Source of the DNA: Micropterix aruncella
Taxonomy: Eukaryota > Arthropoda > Insecta > Lepidoptera > Micropterigidae
Length of the DNA: 64,000 bases
Assembly: GCA_944548615.1 (NCBI GenBank)
Contig: OX155965.1
Span: 23,240,256 to 23,304,255 of the forward strand
Direction of reading: 5' to 3'
The position numbers and the translations under genes were made by a program. The notes beneath the pieces are model-generated. The model made no database searches. It saw only the letters and a list, made by a program, of their open reading frames with translations, and was not told the origin of the DNA. This document shows positions 60,262-64,000 of this stretch, piece after piece; within the stretch, counting starts at the first letter, position 1, and each line of letters begins with the position of its first letter.

Positions 60262-61022
60262 AAGGTAGAGTCAGCAAGCCAGACCCCGGGACACCTCGCG
60301 CTGGTGTAATTTTAATTAGTACCCCCAAACTGTTTTGGAAAAGCTGAACATTCATCAGAAGACAGTGGATGCAATAAACAACTCGAAATCAATGGTCAGG
60401 TTGCTTTATAATCGAACGTGTCAGCATCTCCATATCATTATGTTGCGCCATTACTACAACTATATTGCGCGGCAGTTGACCGATGCGTCATAGACCGATG
60501 CGTGACACGTACGAGATGCTGACGCCAAGGGTTTGATTATGAAGCAATCTGACCATTGATTTCGAGTTCTTTATTGCATCCACTGTCTACTGATGAATTT
60601 TCAGCTTTTCCTAAACCCTTTGGGGGTACTAAATTAAATGACTATCCCCAAAGTGTTTAGGATATTACTTTCCTAGTACGCCAGAACATAACCTGCTGAC
60701 TGTACCTCAGCATTCTATGGCCAAACTACACTATCTGATCATTACATTGCGCGGCACATTAGACCGATGCGCAATAGTTACGGACAAATACGTACCGAAG
60801 TTTTTGCAGAGACTTTTTTTGTGACATGAATGGAGTAATGCTGACGCCACGCGTTCTATTGTTAAGCAGTCTGACCATTTGTTTCGAGTTCTTTATTGCA
60901 TCCACTGTCTAGTGATGAATTCTCTTCAGCTTTTCTTACACTTTAGAGGTACTAACTAAAATTACACCTTTCCTAGTACGCCAGCGCCGTGTGTCCCGGA
61001 TTCTGGCCTGCTGACTACCCCG
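60262..61022. mobile_element. Family J foldback element with internal copies of its ends
   Basis: The left end GGTAGAGTCAGCAAGCCAGA and the inverted right end (CTGGCCTGCTGACTACC) match over about 60 bp, with TGTAATTTT and TAGTACC inside. A second inverted copy of the arm lies at 60515-60722 and a third at 60835-61022, so the element consists of three related arms. Blocks GACAGTGGATGCAATAA and GACCGATGCG repeat. No transposase and no clear target duplication. Confidence 0.65.
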
Positions 61023-62261
61023 GTATTCTTTGGTCAAAATACTGTCTGATCCGAAAGTATCAGCATTCACAAAATTGCACTTTTTTGTCGCTGGCTCCCC
61101 GACTATTTGTTATCGTTTTATAGCGCTATCGTAAATTTCACGGAAACATTTCTGAATGAATTCATATGCATATATTCTGAGCCCATTCTCTTCTTTCTAA
61201 GTGGGCGATGCATTTCCACTGTCGTGAATATCTTATGAAGCAAATCGATCCTGCCCACTGCGCCGCGTGTTATCTGTACAGATATACACACCTATCGACA
61301 TGCACAAACACATTCAGTTCAATATTAACCGATTACTCTTAAAATACATAAATAAAACAGGTTTATCAAGTATCATACCTAGATTTTGATACGGAATTAT
61401 AGCGTTTTATTTCAAAAAAAAAAAAGGGTCGTGCTTAACCCGACCCTTCATTCCGGCTGTCATATCACTTAGCAAAGCATGTACATCGCAAACTCTACCG
61501 AACTCCATAAACTATAATCAAATTTTGTATTATCTTACAATTAAAAAAATACATATACATACTTTTCAAGCTATCATTGTATAATTAATTAACTATTACA
61601 AACCTCATATCTCGAGAAATTTGTTCGAATAAAGAAATAGCGAAAAATATTAATAATTATATTATCATTCCATTTCTATATTTGTATATCCGCTTCGTTC
61701 GAGAATGGTCATGTTGAAAATAATAATAGTACGAATGTAATTTATATCTTAACTATTTTTGAACAGACGTGAGTTCTCTCGATAATAATAAACTATAATT
61801 AAAACAGATTTTCTAAATTTTCGACCAAAGTTAAAAACCCGTGCGAGGCCACCGTTTCAACTCCCTCGCACAACGAATTGTTGCATCGCATTAAAAACAT
61901 TAAAGAAAAACATTGGCTTAAAACTGTAAATAGCTACTCGTTGTAGTGACCTGTTAATTTTTAAAGTTTGTTTCGTTTTATATACATATATATTGTATGG
62001 CTCCATACGTTAACTAGCTAGGATATCACAATTTTGTTTGTTTTTACGTAGCTAGGACATATTTAATAATCAAATGTTAACACATAAATTGTACTTGTTA
62101 CTGGATTTGCTTCAGAAGCAATGATGCACAAACTTCTGCGCTATATTACGCGTACTTATTGTTATTATAAATTTCAAAAAAACGTGTAATTCATATTATG
62201 GCCTTTCGGGCAACCTCTCGAGAGTTACAAATGGGTTGCACACTTAATCAAAAAGCGTAAC
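61023..62261. other. AT-rich sequence, possibly activin 3' region
   Basis: No coding frame. An A11 run followed by a short hairpin (AAGGGTCG / CGACCCTT) lies at 61413-61447. AATAAAG at 61628 is one possible polyadenylation signal. Confidence 0.4.
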
Positions 62262-63062
62262 ATGATCAAAACTGATTTGTTAAATAGAGGAAGATGCGAC
62301 AAAACGTCCCAACCACCGATAATGACCAGACATGACAGACAGACAGACAATATATCGTTAGAAAGCTCTTTTCGTAACTGTCATGTGTTACTACAGCGAT
62401 CAGTCCCAAATCGTTATAGGAAAAAAGTTACAGCTAAAAGAAAAACCTATGTCATTGTATCTAAAAAATCGTTAGTAGTAGTGTAGTAAAACATCAGTAT
62501 TAAGTATATATTAAAACTGATAATGCAACCAAAATGCATTGGTTAGGTCAAATACAGTGGTTAGGTCCCTGGTCTTAAATTGTAGGGTCCCAGGTTCGAT
62601 TCCCGACTGGGTCAACATTTTACGCAGGGATAAAACTAATGGAATTGCATTTCAATTCTGTCGATTGAATGCAATAATAAGACACACACTTACACACAAG
62701 CTACATATACGCATACATATAAACAATTCATAGTAGGGTTGGTTGTAAGAGATTGCCATATGATAATAAACCGCCCACTGTGAAATTTCACTGTAGAAAC
62801 AAAATTTGGTGGTTCCTTTCCGTAAAACAGGCGACGCGAAACATGGCGACATGGCGTGGCTCTTCATACACGGCCGGTGATATACGACGATTTTTTATGT
62901 AATGACACAGGTTTTTCTTTTAGCTGTAACTTTTTCACACAACGCTTTGAGACTGACGGCCATAGTTTAAAAAATTACAGTAACGAAAACGGCTTTCCAA
63001 CGACATATACGTCTGGTCGTTATTGGTGGTGGGGACGCATCCGATACAATTTCGCTTATCCT
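62262..63062. repeat. Family K inverted pair
   Basis: 62310-62475 and 62885-63050 are diverged reverse complements: GTTACAGCTAAAAGAAAAAC and its mirror, TCGTTAGAAAGCTCTTTTCG and its mirror. The short open frames over both arms (MSLESRFRYCN / ISLESSFRNCH) are mirror products of the repeat. Confidence 0.65.
62545..62680 (+). repeat. tRNA-like SINE head or tRNA pseudogene
   Basis: An A-box-like TGGTTAGGTCCC (62558-62569) and a perfect B box GGTTCGATTCC (62593-62603) have the spacing of a tRNA-derived polymerase III promoter. The arms pair poorly as a tRNA cloverleaf, so a SINE head is the better reading. Its 3' limit is uncertain. Confidence 0.55.
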
Positions 63063-63112
63063 CCTTTGAATTAAAACAATTACAGTTTGTGAGCGAATAA
63101 TTTCTCCATGCC

Positions 63113-63613
63113 TTGTTATTTAAAGAATACATTCCCGAGACGCTGTCCGAAGGTGAATCTCGCATTTCGTCCATCGTTAAGGTCTTAGCATTTAAGGGTC
63201 TCTCAACAAGAAAGAGGAACAATATTACTTATACCCCAAAAGAAAGTCAGTCCTCCACTTATATTGCTCTTGAAAATTATTATTCCTTGATCTTTTTTGA
63301 GATTTTACTTAAAAACTTTCGTCATTTCAAAAATGGCGGGCGTTTTTCTTTTTGGTTATTTCGTTTCTACCGAAGTTGTTTAACTTACATTATTGAAAAC
63401 AATGTAATAATACAAAATTTGTTCAGCACTTTCAGACGAATTTATAACCTAAACAAAATTAATAAAAAAATGAAAGAAAGAAATGTTTTATTTAATATTT
63501 TTAACCCTTCGAGTAGCGGCATAATTTCATGGCAGACCGCGGCAATTTATTGGAATTTCTTGCAATATCGCCGCGCTAGACAAAAAGTATGGAAAACTAT
63601 GGAGCTACTATAG
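63113..63613 (+). CDS. Open frame of 166 codons, unrecognised
   Basis: The frame is open from ATG 63113 (context TTTAAAG after a TTGTTATTT run) to TAG at 63611. The predicted protein is basic and aromatic-rich (LKNFRHFKNGGRFSFWLFRF, then YNLNKINKKMKERN) with no signal peptide and no clear membrane segment. Codon use is AT-rich, like the local background. Family K overlaps just upstream. No family is recognised; it may be a chance frame in AT-rich DNA or a decayed transposon gene. Confidence 0.2.
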   Translation: MLFKEYIPETLSEGESRISSIVKVLAFKGLSTRKRNNITYTPKESQSSTYIALENYYSLIFFEILLKNFRHFKNGGRFSFWLFRFYRSCLTYIIENNVIIQNLFSTFRRIYNLNKINKKMKERNVLFNIFNPSSSGIISWQTAAIYWNFLQYRRARQKVWKTMELL

Positions 63614-64000
63614 CAATCATAAAAAGAATAACTGTGCAATGATCGCATTGAAATTACATATATAGAATATTGAAATCTCATTTTATAAAACAATTAGATA
63701 ATTATGAATAAATATGATAAAGTAGAAAAAGTGAAAAAAACTCGGCATTTCTAACTTGTACTTGTCTTACGGAAAAATACGGAACCCTTTTTAGAAATTG
63801 TAAATACTATCGTGATCTTTATTAGATTCTCTATCAAAGATAATATTTCGTTTTGTTTATTTACATACAAAAATATTTAGATATTATCTCATAAAAACCA
63901 ATAAAATTTTTGATGATTTCTCGACAAAAAGAATGATGATGTTTGACAATGGAATTCTACCAGAAATATCCGCGAAATGACGCGCGAAATTATTCGAGCT
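63614..64000. other. AT-rich sequence, nothing recognised
   Basis: No frame, repeat partner or signal seen. Confidence 0.45.

Noticed and set aside
61413..61447. Hairpin next to an A run resembling an intrinsic terminator
   Set aside because: Bacterial-type terminators have no role in a nuclear insect genome; probably a repeat tail.

Overview
The window is eukaryotic, intron-bearing, AT-rich nuclear DNA of an insect, most probably a moth or butterfly. The order is inferred from the mix of repeat families and from a very GC-rich exon in AT-rich surroundings; no single sequence proves it. Only one host gene is recognised with confidence: the last coding exon (58673-59275, + strand) of an activin-beta/inhibin-beta type TGF-beta ligand. 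It carries the end of the prodomain, a furin-type site and a 112-residue mature domain with nine cysteines. Two short minus-strand segments with good splice signals (6945-7043 and 27354-27538) and one promoter/first-exon-like segment (12836-12947) are weaker host-gene candidates.

Almost everything else is transposable-element DNA, much of it nested. Left part (1-16 kb): copies of an abundant ~730-bp retroposon-like family (called A here), SINE-like repeats (B, E), TA-flanked MITEs (D), 3' ends of Jockey/CR1-like LINEs, a 603-bp foldback element, a mariner pseudogene and a 125-bp tandem repeat. Middle (17-28 kb): four very long (TA)n arrays, a family D MITE split by a 1,037-bp LTR-like insertion, a possible hAT relative, and two copies of a 300-bp MITE (M), one interrupted by a LINE 3' end. 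28,988-36,311: a complete Ty3/gypsy-type LTR retrotransposon on the minus strand, with two 312-bp LTRs, a 4-bp target duplication and one uninterrupted 1,502-codon gag-pol frame. Its 3' non-coding part holds an array of hairpins with a constant loop.

36-48 kb: two non-autonomous hAT elements with exact 8-bp target duplications (38035-38717 and 46120-48077, the second carrying a 189-bp satellite array that flips orientation), and an R1/I-type LINE RNase H region broken by a family A insertion and by a PIF/Harbinger derivative. 48-58 kb: more A/F/G repeats and four LINE 3' fragments. 58.6-64 kb: the activin exon, then repeats I, J and K and a tRNA-like SINE head downstream of it.

The most unusual observation is a 29-30 bp near-perfect palindrome present at two unrelated sites (5562-5590 and 24658-24687), each flanked by an exact 7-bp direct repeat. 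For the first site a related copy elsewhere in the window preserves the empty target. This looks like a mobile unit, or an excision/insertion product, of almost minimal size. Letters A to M are names given here to families defined only by comparison within the window.
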